Source of the DNA: an archaeon
GTDB taxonomy: Archaea; Micrarchaeota; Micrarchaeia; Anstonellales; Bilamarchaeaceae
NCBI GenBank assembly: GCA_020053355.1
Contig: JAGVNI010000003.1
Span: 38,301-102,300 of the forward strand
DNA length: 64,000 bases
Direction of reading: 5' to 3'
Shown here: positions 1 to 7,196 of the stretch, in pieces
Numbering within the stretch: the stretch's first letter is position 1
Layout of the letters: each line of letters opens with the position of its first letter
The notes under the pieces: generated by a model
Seen by the model: the letters and a program-made list of their open reading frames with translations, nothing else
Database searches by the model: none
Told to the model about the DNA's origin: nothing
Program-made: the position numbers and the translations under genes

Positions 1-109
1 TCGACGATTTCCCAGCATTATCATTGGCGATGTGGAATAGTTGGTGCATGGTAATATTATGATAAATTGTGTTTAAATATGTATGTTCTTAGCCACTATT
101 GGGGCATGA

Positions 110-165
110 GAATCGTTTTAAAGCACAATCCCCTTTATCCCAACTAGCTAATCAGTAATCGGTGA
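110..165 (+). promoter_or_regulatory. Promoter and SD of the OB-fold gene
   Basis: TTTTAAAG at 116-123 is a plausible TATA box about 30 bases before the expected transcript start. GGTGA at 161-165 lies seven bases before the ATG at 173 and sets that start. The rest of bases 1-172 is AT-rich and I see no gene in it. Confidence 0.45.
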
Positions 166-172
166 TAATGCT

Positions 173-457
173 ATGAATATCAGCGAATTGAAGCCGGGCA
201 CCGGCAGCGTGAACATCGAGGCCGAAGTCGTCTCGATTGACAGCGAGAGGGAAATCAACAAGTACGGACGGAAGCTCCGCGTGGCGAATGCCACGATAAA
301 GGATGAAAGCGGGACAATCACCCTCGTACTCTGGAACGACCAGATAGACACCGTCAAGGCAGGGGCCAAGATTAAAATCGAAAACGGATATGTCAACGAG
401 TGGCAGAGCGCCCCGCAATTGACATTGGGCAAGTTCGGGAAGCTCACCGTCCTATAA
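173..457 (+). CDS. OB-fold single-stranded nucleic-acid-binding protein (RPA/SOSS-B-like)
   Basis: A 94-residue protein that is essentially one OB fold. It has strand-rich segments around AEVVSI, RVANATIKDESGTITLVLW and AGAKIKIENGYVNEW, a spacing typical of archaeal RPA-like and SOSS-B-like single-stranded DNA-binding domains. The likely role is binding ssDNA (or RNA) in replication or repair. There is no zinc finger and no second OB domain, so it is a minimal member. The start is fixed by GGTGA seven bases upstream. Its 3' end overlaps the convergent pilin gene by 14 bases. The exact family (RPA subunit or SOSS-B) cannot be settled by eye. Confidence 0.8.
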   Translation: MNISELKPGTGSVNIEAEVVSIDSEREINKYGRKLRVANATIKDESGTITLVLWNDQIDTVKAGAKIKIENGYVNEWQSAPQLTLGKFGKLTVL

Positions 458-839
458 ATTTTATTTTTCCACCCTCGTTTTCCACATAGACAAGGCCGGA
501 AAGGCCTTGCGTTTCTTCCACAGCACAGGGGCAGGGCCGGACCAGGGATTCGTTGCCTGCGCCAGTATAACGCACCACATAGCCTTCTTCGCCTTTCTCG
601 GATTCCACTGAAACCGCCTGCGCAAGCGACAGCTCGCGCCCATTCCCGTCCCCGAGGGAGCATACTTCGCTGCCCGAATCCGCCAGCATAACCGCCGCGG
701 AACGGAAAGCTGCGGCGGCAGCGCCTTTGATTGCCATCTCCCGGATTCCGAATAGGGCAGAGGCTGAGACGATAAGCAAGGATATCGCCACAACCGAAAT
801 AAGCAGGTATTCCAGGCTCGCCTGCCCCTTTATCGCCAT
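444..839 (-). CDS. Class III signal peptide (pilin-like) protein
   Basis: A 131-residue protein starting MAIKGQASLEYLLISVV. The KGQ-xxx-E motif followed by a hydrophobic stretch is the archaeal class III signal peptide, cut between G5 and Q6 by an EppA-like prepilin peptidase. The hydrophobic helix (about residues 10-30) would form the pilus core. The remaining 100 residues hold three cysteines (C60 region and a CPC motif), compatible with a disulfide-stabilised head. It stands alone with no pilus assembly ATPase nearby, so it may be a minor pilin or an adhesive surface subunit. It converges on and slightly overlaps the OB-fold gene. Confidence 0.8.
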   Translation of the reverse strand: MAIKGQASLEYLLISVVAISLLIVSASALFGIREMAIKGAAAAAFRSAAVMLADSGSEVCSLGDGNGRELSLAQAVSVESEKGEEGYVVRYTGAGNESLVRPCPCAVEETQGLSGLVYVENEGGKIKFIGR

Positions 840-903
840 AGCGGCTATCGGGGGCCGGAGCCGGATATAAAACTATCCGGGGCGCTGATGTGGCTGGCCA
901 CAT

Positions 904-1668
904 TCACCTGATATAGGACACGTTCTTGCTTGACTGCTCGAACTGGGCCTCCATCGTCTTCTGGACTTCGTCCTGGACCTGTTTGAGGACCTTCTGGCTC
1001 TCCTGGGCCTTCTCATTCAGCCTTTTCAGGTCCACCTTGAGGTCGAGGTATTTCGAGAGCATGACGACAATCTGGCGGGCGGATGCCGTGTCAATGTAGC
1101 TGCCGTGCGTCTCGCCCATCACGCACGCGCCTTCAAGGTCGTGGAGCTTGCCGAGGGCAGGCAGCAGGCCCGCCGCGCCCACGATGGAGCCTTTGGCTTC
1201 CCCGAATATCACGCCCTGCTTCTTGAGGCGTTCGCGGAGCCCGTCCGTGGTCGCCACGCCGAATATCCTGCGCTCCTCGTTGATTTTTCCAGTGCTGTAC
1301 CCCCCTACGGTCAGCACTTCCGTGACGCCTGCTTTCTTGCAGTAATCGAGGATCACGCCAGCCACTTCATACTGCCCGACCGAGCTCATCGCCTGGATGT
1401 CCCCAAGAAGGATGAGGATGTCGCGCTTTTTTCCGTGGTGGATGTAGAAGCTGTTCTTGATGATGCGCAGGCCGCCCTTCTTGGTCATGAAGACCTGGTG
1501 CGGGAAATGCGGGGAGAACAGGTTGGCCACCTTGCCCGCCTTGAGTTCTTCAACCAGGTACCTTCCAACCACCTGGCCGATAAGGCCGATTCCGGGCAGG
1601 CCGGTGAGGAGGATGCCCTTGCGGAGCTTCTTGAATGCCTTCTTCTCGATTATCGTCGTTTCTTTCAT
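904..1668 (-). CDS. PAC2-family proteasome assembly chaperone homologue
   Basis: A 254-residue protein with the PAC2 fold signature LLTGLPGIGLIGQVVGRYL near the N-terminus, followed by blocks such as DILILLGDIQ and EVLTVGGYSTG. Archaeal PAC2 proteins are homologous to eukaryotic proteasome-assembly chaperones and are commonly encoded next to nop10 and the aIF2-alpha gene, as here. The last 50 residues are a likely coiled coil (KRLNEKAQESQKVLKQVQDE). The reading frame extends further upstream but without family similarity, so I use the ATG at 1668. GTTTAAATA near 1727-1735 could give the gene its own promoter inside the 143-base gap from nop10. Confidence 0.85.
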   Translation of the reverse strand: MKETTIIEKKAFKKLRKGILLTGLPGIGLIGQVVGRYLVEELKAGKVANLFSPHFPHQVFMTKKGGLRIIKNSFYIHHGKKRDILILLGDIQAMSSVGQYEVAGVILDYCKKAGVTEVLTVGGYSTGKINEERRIFGVATTDGLRERLKKQGVIFGEAKGSIVGAAGLLPALGKLHDLEGACVMGETHGSYIDTASARQIVVMLSKYLDLKVDLKRLNEKAQESQKVLKQVQDEVQKTMEAQFEQSSKNVSYIR

Positions 1669-1811
1669 GATGAAAACCTTGCAAAATTGGTATTCCGAAT
1701 TCGATTCAGGTGATATCTGACCTTGGAGGATATTTAAACCTTCGCCGCCGGCCGCGTGCTGTGCGCCGGCATTCTGCCAGGCAACGGGTGGCAATGGACA
1801 GCCGGTGGGAT

Positions 1812-1961
1812 TTATACGCCGAACCGCGCAGTCCGGCGGTATCCGCCGTACGGGTCGTTGGGATTGAAGCGGGCCGGGTGGGCCGATGCGGTCTGGGCGC
1901 CGCAGTGGGCTTCCGCAAGCGTGTAGCTTTGGCAAACGCTGCAGAACCTCATGCGGAACAT
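1812..1961 (-). CDS. nop10: Nop10, H/ACA RNP protein
   Basis: A 49-residue protein recognised by CSVCQSYTL and RFNPNDPYGGYRR. Nop10 is a structural subunit of the H/ACA pseudouridylation particle, bridging Cbf5 and guide RNA. The usual zinc site has two CxxC knuckles. Here the first is intact (C7, C10) but the second is shortened to HCG (H19, C20), so one cysteine is missing and the ligand set may be C3H or metal-free. It starts 3 bases after the aIF2-alpha stop with GGAGG upstream, consistent with the conserved archaeal operon order eL42, eS27, aIF2-alpha, Nop10, PAC2. Confidence 0.92.
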   Translation of the reverse strand: MFRMRFCSVCQSYTLAEAHCGAQTASAHPARFNPNDPYGGYRRTARFGV

Positions 1962-1964
1962 CGT

Positions 1965-2717
1965 CTAGGCCTCCCGGTCTGATTTGAAGTCGCAATTGTT
2001 CTTGTGGGCGAACGCGCGGATTTTATCCAGGACGGCATCGAGCTTCTTCTCCGCGGCCTTGTAATCAGGTGCAGAGAGCGAGAGCTTGTAGCGCGGCGCG
2101 CCGAGATAGTGCACGACCGCATCCTCGCCCACATCAAGCGCGCTTTGTATCGATTCGACGCCCCGGGGGTTGTAGCAGACGAGCGTGATTGTCGTGTCCA
2201 CTTCTACCACGGGCTTCTTGATGTTTTTCTGGGCAATCTCGATTATCTTCGCCTTAACGCCCTTTGGCACATCGAGCTTTTTGAGAGCGTCCTCGCCCTT
2301 GAGGCTCGCCTCCTTGAAACATGCGTAAACGTCGTCGAAGTGGGTCTCGATTTCCTTCCGGATAGCGGGCGCATCAGGGACCGCCTTGGCGGCCTCGAGC
2401 GCGAGTTCGAGAAGCTTCGTCCCGCGCTTCTCGTTCTGTATCATTTCGAGCTTGAGCTTCTTCTCCTCCTCGCTGACTCGCTTGATGGAGATGTCGACCT
2501 GGCTCTTTTCCCGGTCGACGCGGTGCACCTTCATGACATGGCGCTGGCCCTCGGAGATGAATTCGTGGATGTTCTTTATCCATCGCGGAGCCACTTCCGA
2601 GACGTGCAAGAAGGCCTCGAGGTTGTTGTACTCCGGAAGCACGCAGAACGCGCCGTAGGGCATGATTTTTTTTATTACCCCGATTACCAGTTCGCCCTCA
2701 TCAGGAAGCTCGACTAT
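1965..2717 (-). CDS. Translation initiation factor aIF2, alpha subunit
   Basis: Alpha subunit of aIF2, the factor that brings initiator tRNA to the small ribosomal subunit. The S1 domain is marked by YGAFCVLPEYNNLEAFLHVSE and APRWIKNIHEFISEGQ, followed by the helical and alpha-beta domains (VYACFKEAS, YLGAPRYKLSLSAPDYKAAE). The first usable ATG (2663) would delete the opening S1 strand, because family members carry EEGE-hydrophobic-x6 before YGAF. Upstream in frame the sequence reads VELPDEGELVIGVIKKI, then a TGA stop at 2718-2720. The only codon left before that sequence is ATA at 2715-2717, preceded by GGTGA four bases away. I therefore propose an ATA start. The alternative is a truncated protein from 2663 or a base error. 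Confidence 0.85.
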   Translation of the reverse strand: MVELPDEGELVIGVIKKIMPYGAFCVLPEYNNLEAFLHVSEVAPRWIKNIHEFISEGQRHVMKVHRVDREKSQVDISIKRVSEEEKKLKLEMIQNEKRGTKLLELALEAAKAVPDAPAIRKEIETHFDDVYACFKEASLKGEDALKKLDVPKGVKAKIIEIAQKNIKKPVVEVDTTITLVCYNPRGVESIQSALDVGEDAVVHYLGAPRYKLSLSAPDYKAAEKKLDAVLDKIRAFAHKNNCDFKSDREA

Positions 2718-2771
2718 TCAATCACCAGCCAGAACGATTAACCCGGATTGGATTCCGGACGGATTTATCAA

Positions 2772-2936
2772 TCAGCTTAGTTCAGCCACGACCTTGCCGT
2801 GGACTACCGCGGTTCCACCGCTCGGATGGGCGAGAGGCTCCTTGCAGCCGCCGCACTTCACAATAGAAGTCACATGGCTGAAGATTACCTGCTCATTTCC
2901 ACACTTGCATTGGACCTTGAGATATTTGCCTGCCAT
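2772..2936 (-). CDS. rps27e: Ribosomal protein eS27 (S27e)
   Basis: A 54-residue zinc-ribbon ribosomal protein of the small subunit, recognised by YLKVQCKCGNEQVIFSH and CGGCKEPLAHPSGG. The first zinc knuckle is CKC (C10, C12) instead of the usual CxxC. The second is normal (C28, C31). It lies 19 bases after eL42 and 54 bases before the proposed aIF2-alpha start, in the expected operon order. Confidence 0.93.
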   Translation of the reverse strand: MAGKYLKVQCKCGNEQVIFSHVTSIVKCGGCKEPLAHPSGGTAVVHGKVVAELS

Positions 2937-2955
2937 TTTTTCACCTCAAACCGGT

Positions 2956-3237
2956 TCATGATTTGAACTCGATTTTCTTCGTCGTCCTGCTGCCGACGAC
3001 ACGTTCCTGTTTCTTCTTGCAAACGTTGCACTGGAGGACGAGCTTGTTCCTCTTGCCCTGCTTCTTGACGGTCTTCTCGCCCTTCCTCTTGCTGCCGTGG
3101 CCTGCGAGCCTGCGCTCATGCCTGCGGTTGCCCGCGGCGAGCGAGCTTGCGCGGCCCTTGCTCGCGGCCTTCACCTTGTGCACCTCATGCTTCTTGCAAA
3201 AAGGACAATAGGCGTTGATTTCCTTCGGGAATTTCAT
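2956..3237 (-). CDS. rpl44e: Ribosomal protein eL42 (L44e)
   Basis: A 93-residue large-subunit protein with two CxxC knuckles (YCPFCKKH and QCNVCKKKQ) and the basic central region typical of L44e, which lies near the ribosomal E site. A GTG codon at 3246 is also in frame, but AGGTGG five bases before the ATG at 3237 favours the shorter start MKFPKEI. It is the first gene of the operon eL42-eS27-aIF2-alpha-Nop10-PAC2. Confidence 0.93.
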   Translation of the reverse strand: MKFPKEINAYCPFCKKHEVHKVKAASKGRASSLAAGNRRHERRLAGHGSKRKGEKTVKKQGKRNKLVLQCNVCKKKQERVVGSRTTKKIEFKS

Positions 3238-3312
3238 GTTTTCCACCTGTAGCCAATCCGCACTCTGATGTGGCAGATCGGCTGAGAATAGCGGATTGAT
3301 TATTGAAACGCT

Positions 3313-3322
3313 AGGTTTTTAT
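3313..3322 (-). promoter_or_regulatory. TATA box of the ribosomal/aIF2 operon
   Basis: On the minus strand this reads CTATAAAAAC, the best archaeal TATA match upstream of eL42. A start about 25 bases downstream would leave a leader of roughly 50 bases carrying the AGGTGG site. Between here and 3452 there are GC-rich inverted repeats (CCTGCC/GGCAGG near 3350-3370 and GGCGGC/GCCGCC near 3401-3416) but no gene that I can see. Confidence 0.5.
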
Positions 3323-3452
3323 AGTGAGGTGGGACGGCAGTACAATCAGCCTGCCCCGGAGGCGGCAGGACACCGGCAGCGTGACCGGATTGCATGGCCA
3401 GGCGGCAGCGCCGCCTCAAGGACGGGCAACCGGCAAGGCCATATGCCATGAT

Positions 3453-3965
3453 TCAGACGATTTCCGCCATGCCCGCTTTCAGCAGCCATTCCGCTTCCGC
3501 GCGGGGCAGCATCTGCTCCTCGCCCTGCCGGAAAGGGCCGTAGAGGGAATTGTCGAGCCCGCGGTACTGGGAGACGTCTTTGAGTATCTTTATCCGCCGG
3601 GAATTCACCGGAAGCGCATCTTCGCTGTCCCAGACGCTTTTCACCGCCTCCCTGGATTTCTTGATTATCGAGGACAGCTCTTTCAGCAGGTCCCGCTCTT
3701 CGCTCGTAAGCCCGACGCCTTCGCGCTCCCCGCGCACAGCCATAAGGACGATTTTTTCCTCCCGCTTGGACTGGATGGCCAGGATTATTTTCTTGATGTT
3801 CTCGTATTCCTTGATTGTGAGGAGGGATTTCGAGGAGACGGCCTCGCTGCTCTTCTTAATCAGGAGCCCTGAAACGGAGCGGTAGAAATCCTCCGGAAGG
3901 CTGACTATCGCTGAGGACTCCATCTCCTTGCGCTGGATGTCGCGAAGCTCGGAATAATTAAGCAT
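3453..3965 (-). CDS. GINS complex subunit (Gins51-like)
   Basis: A 170-residue protein with a helical A-domain (MLNYSELRDIQRKEMESS to about residue 120) and a small C-terminal B-domain marked by LYGPFRQGEEQMLPRAEAEWLL. That B-domain pattern (YGPF, charged loop, LP, hydrophobic repeat) is typical of archaeal GINS51/Sld5-type subunits of the replicative CMG-like helicase. In archaea GINS binds the GAN/RecJ exonuclease, a homologue of which is encoded at 49660-51063. No MCM or primase gene is adjacent here. Confidence 0.82.
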   Translation of the reverse strand: MLNYSELRDIQRKEMESSAIVSLPEDFYRSVSGLLIKKSSEAVSSKSLLTIKEYENIKKIILAIQSKREEKIVLMAVRGEREGVGLTSEERDLLKELSSIIKKSREAVKSVWDSEDALPVNSRRIKILKDVSQYRGLDNSLYGPFRQGEEQMLPRAEAEWLLKAGMAEIV

Positions 3966-4060
3966 TATGAACCCCCCTTTTTTCCGGCGGAAGGAACCGC
4001 CGGCCCACCATCCGCCCCGCCCTTGTTTCTTTGCAGGTAACGATAGGCAGGTACGGGTTT

Positions 4061-4885
4061 TTATTGTCTTTTCTTTTGGCCCGCGGCAGGCAAATGCGCA
4101 GAATCGGATTTCTCCCTGCCGCGCTTTTTCTTCACCTGGCGTTTTGCCGGAACGACCCGGGAAAGCTCGCCCGATGGCGGAGCAACGGTTTCAGCGGCGG
4201 CTTGCACGGGTGCAGGCTGGATGGGAACGGCTTTCTGCCCATCGCTCTTCCCGGATGCCATGAGGCCTTCTGTCTGGGGCCTGCGGGAATCCTTCTCCTT
4301 CTGGGCTCCGGCCAGGGAAGTCTCGGCCATGGGTTTTGCGCGCCCAATCGGCATACGGTCATTCACGATGATGATTTCCATCTCCTTTTTCTTCCGGATG
4401 CCAAGGATGTGCAGCACTTCGGATACTGCTGACTCGATGATGGACATCTTCTTCCGCCGCTTTTCAGGACCGAGACTGACGCGGTATGGCGTAGCCATCG
4501 GCCCGCCACCGACAGTCCCCCATTTCTCCTGCTCGTCCCCGACGCAGCTCTTGCACAGTTTCCTGCCGTTCCATATGTAGACGCGGCCCTTGAGGTCCTT
4601 TCCGCAGCGGTCGCACTGCTCCGGGTACTGGATGGCGTCCACATGCGGCCTCTCCTGGACGTGCTCCTCGGCCCTGCGGTCCTCGGAACGCAAATCCTGT
4701 ATGCAGTTAGGGCATGACCATTGGCCGCGGTACTGCTGCAGCTCGGATGACGGCAGGTACATCCTGCAGCGATAGCACTGCTTGTTCAGGCCGTAGAACG
4801 AGCACGAGGAGCAGTACATCTGGCCGTCGGAACCGTATTCCACCATGCCTGACGCGCCGCACCTGGAGCAGACTCCGCTGGTCAT
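4061..4885 (-). CDS. Multi-zinc-ribbon protein of unknown function
   Basis: A 274-residue protein. Residues 1-125 hold six CxxC pairs (CSRC, CSSC, CYRC, CPNC, CDRC, CKSC), arranged as three LIM-like or treble-clef zinc units. After this comes a short alpha-helical stretch (SIIESAVSEVLHILGI) and a basic, Pro/Ala/Gln-rich, probably disordered tail of about 100 residues. It could bind nucleic acid or partner proteins; no enzyme motif is visible. A TTTTAATC box about 25 bases before the ATG suggests a leaderless transcript. I do not recognise the family. Confidence 0.75.
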   Translation of the reverse strand: MTSGVCSRCGASGMVEYGSDGQMYCSSCSFYGLNKQCYRCRMYLPSSELQQYRGQWSCPNCIQDLRSEDRRAEEHVQERPHVDAIQYPEQCDRCGKDLKGRVYIWNGRKLCKSCVGDEQEKWGTVGGGPMATPYRVSLGPEKRRKKMSIIESAVSEVLHILGIRKKKEMEIIIVNDRMPIGRAKPMAETSLAGAQKEKDSRRPQTEGLMASGKSDGQKAVPIQPAPVQAAAETVAPPSGELSRVVPAKRQVKKKRGREKSDSAHLPAAGQKKRQ

Positions 4886-4950
4886 CGGAGAGTAGTCTCA
4901 TGGGGGGATTAAAAGGGTGATGGAAAAATGGCTGGAAAAATATGGAAAAA

Positions 4951-5862
4951 TCAGTGCGTCTCGGCGTAGCGGCGCATGTCGGGCGGAAGCCCCCCATACA
5001 GGCGGGTCCTCATTTCAGCCATGGGCGGAATGCCGGTGAGCTGTACCCGCCCCCCGCGGCCTTCCTCGGTCTGGCCATACCCCTGCCTGCATAGCTGGAT
5101 CATCTCGCGGTATGTGGCTTCAAAGCGTGAAGATGAGATCTGGCTGAGAGTGACACTGATTGCGAAGCGGCCGACGTTTGAGATGGCAATCGGGATTTCT
5201 AGTTCGCTGGCCTCGATGCCGTCGCCTCTCGCACGGTTCGTGAGCATCCTAATCCGGTAAGGCGAAGCCCGAGTTCCCCCCCCGCCAAGCCACCACCGCT
5301 CCTCCTCGCGCTGCCTCGGCGCAGGTGCTGCCACCGGCCGCTCAGCCGGCTGTGCTGTCCGGGGCTGTGCTGTCGGCGCTCCAGGCTGTATGACCCTGGG
5401 CGGAGGGGCGGCGGGTTGCACCGGCGCTGCTGGTTCCCTTCTCGGCACGGTTGCTGAAACAGGAGGCTGGGGGGGAGGCTCGACGCGCCTCGGCGTGGAC
5501 TCTGTCACGCGGGGCAGGGCCTGGATGGGGACGACATCATAGCGGAATCTCCGGTCGCGCCCGCCGGAACGGATGTGCTGCTCGATGACCGCCTGCTGGT
5601 TCCGCATCACCCAGTTATAGATGAATTCCTGCCTTTCGTTTTGAGGAAGCGTCCGCACGTGCGTAAGCAGCGCCTGCACCACATTGTCCGGAAGGCGGAC
5701 GACGAGGTAGCTGGTGTTGTCGTTAAGAAGGGGGATTGTGAGCGTTATGCTGCGGACTTCGCCGCGCCGCAATTCCACCGGATGCTGCAGGGCTTCGTGT
5801 GCCGCAGCTGCGCGAAGTGTCCTGACGTTGACGTCCGCCTGGAAAGCCGTCGGTTGGGTCAT
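4951..5862 (-). CDS. Pro/Ala-linker protein, paralogue of the next upstream gene
   Basis: A 303-residue protein starting MTQPTAFQADV. An N-terminal domain (about 1-135) is followed by a Pro/Ala/Gln-rich linker (about 140-200, containing PPRVIQPGAPTAQP) and a C-terminal beta-rich domain (about 205-303). There is no signal peptide with this start. Linker motif and C-terminal layout match the neighbour at 5918-6964, so the two are probably an ancient duplication and may act together near the S-layer. The reading frame continues upstream without similarity, so the ATG at 5862 was chosen. Function unknown. Confidence 0.7.
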   Translation of the reverse strand: MTQPTAFQADVNVRTLRAAAAHEALQHPVELRRGEVRSITLTIPLLNDNTSYLVVRLPDNVVQALLTHVRTLPQNERQEFIYNWVMRNQQAVIEQHIRSGGRDRRFRYDVVPIQALPRVTESTPRRVEPPPQPPVSATVPRREPAAPVQPAAPPPRVIQPGAPTAQPRTAQPAERPVAAPAPRQREEERWWLGGGGTRASPYRIRMLTNRARGDGIEASELEIPIAISNVGRFAISVTLSQISSSRFEATYREMIQLCRQGYGQTEEGRGGRVQLTGIPPMAEMRTRLYGGLPPDMRRYAETH

Positions 5863-5917
5863 GGAATAAATTTGCACGGAAAAGGTTAAAAAGAGGAACA
5901 AGCTCCGACGACGATAA

Positions 5918-6964
5918 TCATTCGGAAGCGTAAGTGCGGACGTCCGCATTCTCCTTCTTCGCGTTCCCTACGACCGAGCCGATGGATTTGACGAGGCTGC
6001 CGGAGCCGGGCGTCTCGTTGACGCCGCGTGCGCGCAGGGCTTCGCTCATGAGAACCGATGCAATGGGCGCAATCTGACCTATAAGCTGGCTCTTCGAGGT
6101 GATTGTGTTCCCGGAAGCGGCGACGAACCTGAGCGAGAGGTAAATCTTTTGTGAAACGTCCGGGCCGGAAAATGTGTATGAGAATTTCTCGCGGTAAAGC
6201 TCGGACCCGGCCGCCCTTTTCGATGGGACCGGGACTTCAATGACATAAGGCTCTGATTCCGTGCCCTTGCCGCCTTTGCGAACAGGCGGGATAGGGGCTT
6301 GCGTGGCGGTGGCGGATTCATTCTGCTTCGGCGCGGGCGCTGCCTTGCTTCCGGGAGCGCTCGGCTGCCCGGGCTGGATTACTCTCCTTCTCTGCGCCGG
6401 CTCACCTGTGCCGCCATCCGGTACAGGAGCTGGCTGGACAGTCCCACCGTCGCTTGGCGCCGGTTGCGGTGTCGGAGGCACTGACGTTGGCGCCGGTGCA
6501 GTCGGCTGAGGTGCAGCTGTCACCGGTGCAGCCGGCGGCGTTGCCGTAGGGGACACGCACGTGAATGTGGCGCGCTGGCTGGAGCCAAGAGCCGTCAATG
6601 CTGCCGAAACATTCCTCTGCATGAGGTCGGCTATGAATGTCTGCCTCTCTGGTTCGGGCCTTTCCGCAGCCGCCTGGCTTACCTGCCCAATGTAGGCGTT
6701 CGGCATAGCCACTTCCATGTAGCGGCCGGTTTCAAGTAGCGGCGTGCGGAAGCTCCTGCCTGTCCGTGAGGTCGAAGTGTATGAGGGCATATTCCCCCGC
6801 TCGACGCTGGCAGTGCAGCGCTGCCTCGGCTGCTCGGCATCGCTTTTAAGCGGAACGCCGAGGGTGAGCCCCAGGGCCACCGCGCCGGCTAGCACCGGAA
6901 CCAGCTTGGAGATGCGCCTATTCTCCAAATGATTTGAATCCTGGCTGTGAGTGAGCTTTCTCAT
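5918..6964 (-). CDS. Secreted or membrane-anchored Pro-rich protein
   Basis: A 348-residue protein. Residues 20-43 form a hydrophobic signal or anchor segment (LVPVLAGAVALGLTLGVPL) after a basic N-terminus. The predicted outer part has a domain ending near residue 135, a long Pro/Thr/Ala linker (about 140-235, including RRRVIQPGQPS) and a C-terminal domain beginning near GTESEPYVIEV. It is the extracytoplasmic counterpart of the paralogue downstream. TTTATAAA at about 6996-7003 lies 30-40 bases before the ATG, so the leader is very short. Position next to the S-layer gene suggests an envelope role (inference). Confidence 0.7.
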   Translation of the reverse strand: MRKLTHSQDSNHLENRRISKLVPVLAGAVALGLTLGVPLKSDAEQPRQRCTASVERGNMPSYTSTSRTGRSFRTPLLETGRYMEVAMPNAYIGQVSQAAAERPEPERQTFIADLMQRNVSAALTALGSSQRATFTCVSPTATPPAAPVTAAPQPTAPAPTSVPPTPQPAPSDGGTVQPAPVPDGGTGEPAQRRRVIQPGQPSAPGSKAAPAPKQNESATATQAPIPPVRKGGKGTESEPYVIEVPVPSKRAAGSELYREKFSYTFSGPDVSQKIYLSLRFVAASGNTITSKSQLIGQIAPIASVLMSEALRARGVNETPGSGSLVKSIGSVVGNAKKENADVRTYASE

Positions 6965-7129
6965 AATAATCCATATCTTATAATACGCAGTAGATTTTAT
7001 AAACACACACAACGGCGGATGGAACCGAGGTAAAAGCAGGTTTGGGGCCATAGGAGGCATGGACTGCAGCCGCAGCGCCTTCGGCCCTCCCTTGCATGGC
7101 TTGCGCTAAAGTGGAATACTTATTCTGGG

Positions 7130-7196
7130 ATTGGATGATGTGGGAAAAATAGAGGGAAATAAGAAAAATAAAAATAAAAAATTAAAGAAAGTCTTT
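7130..7196 (-). terminator. Poly-T terminator after the S-layer gene
   Basis: On the minus strand the 65 bases after the S-layer stop contain repeated runs of five or six T, the usual archaeal terminator form. Such an extended T-rich tract suits a strongly transcribed gene. Confidence 0.65.

Noticed and set aside
148..903. 251-residue minus-strand frame overlapping the pilin and OB-fold genes
   Set aside because: It is a frame shadow of the pilin gene and then antisense to the OB-fold gene; both of those have clear family features.
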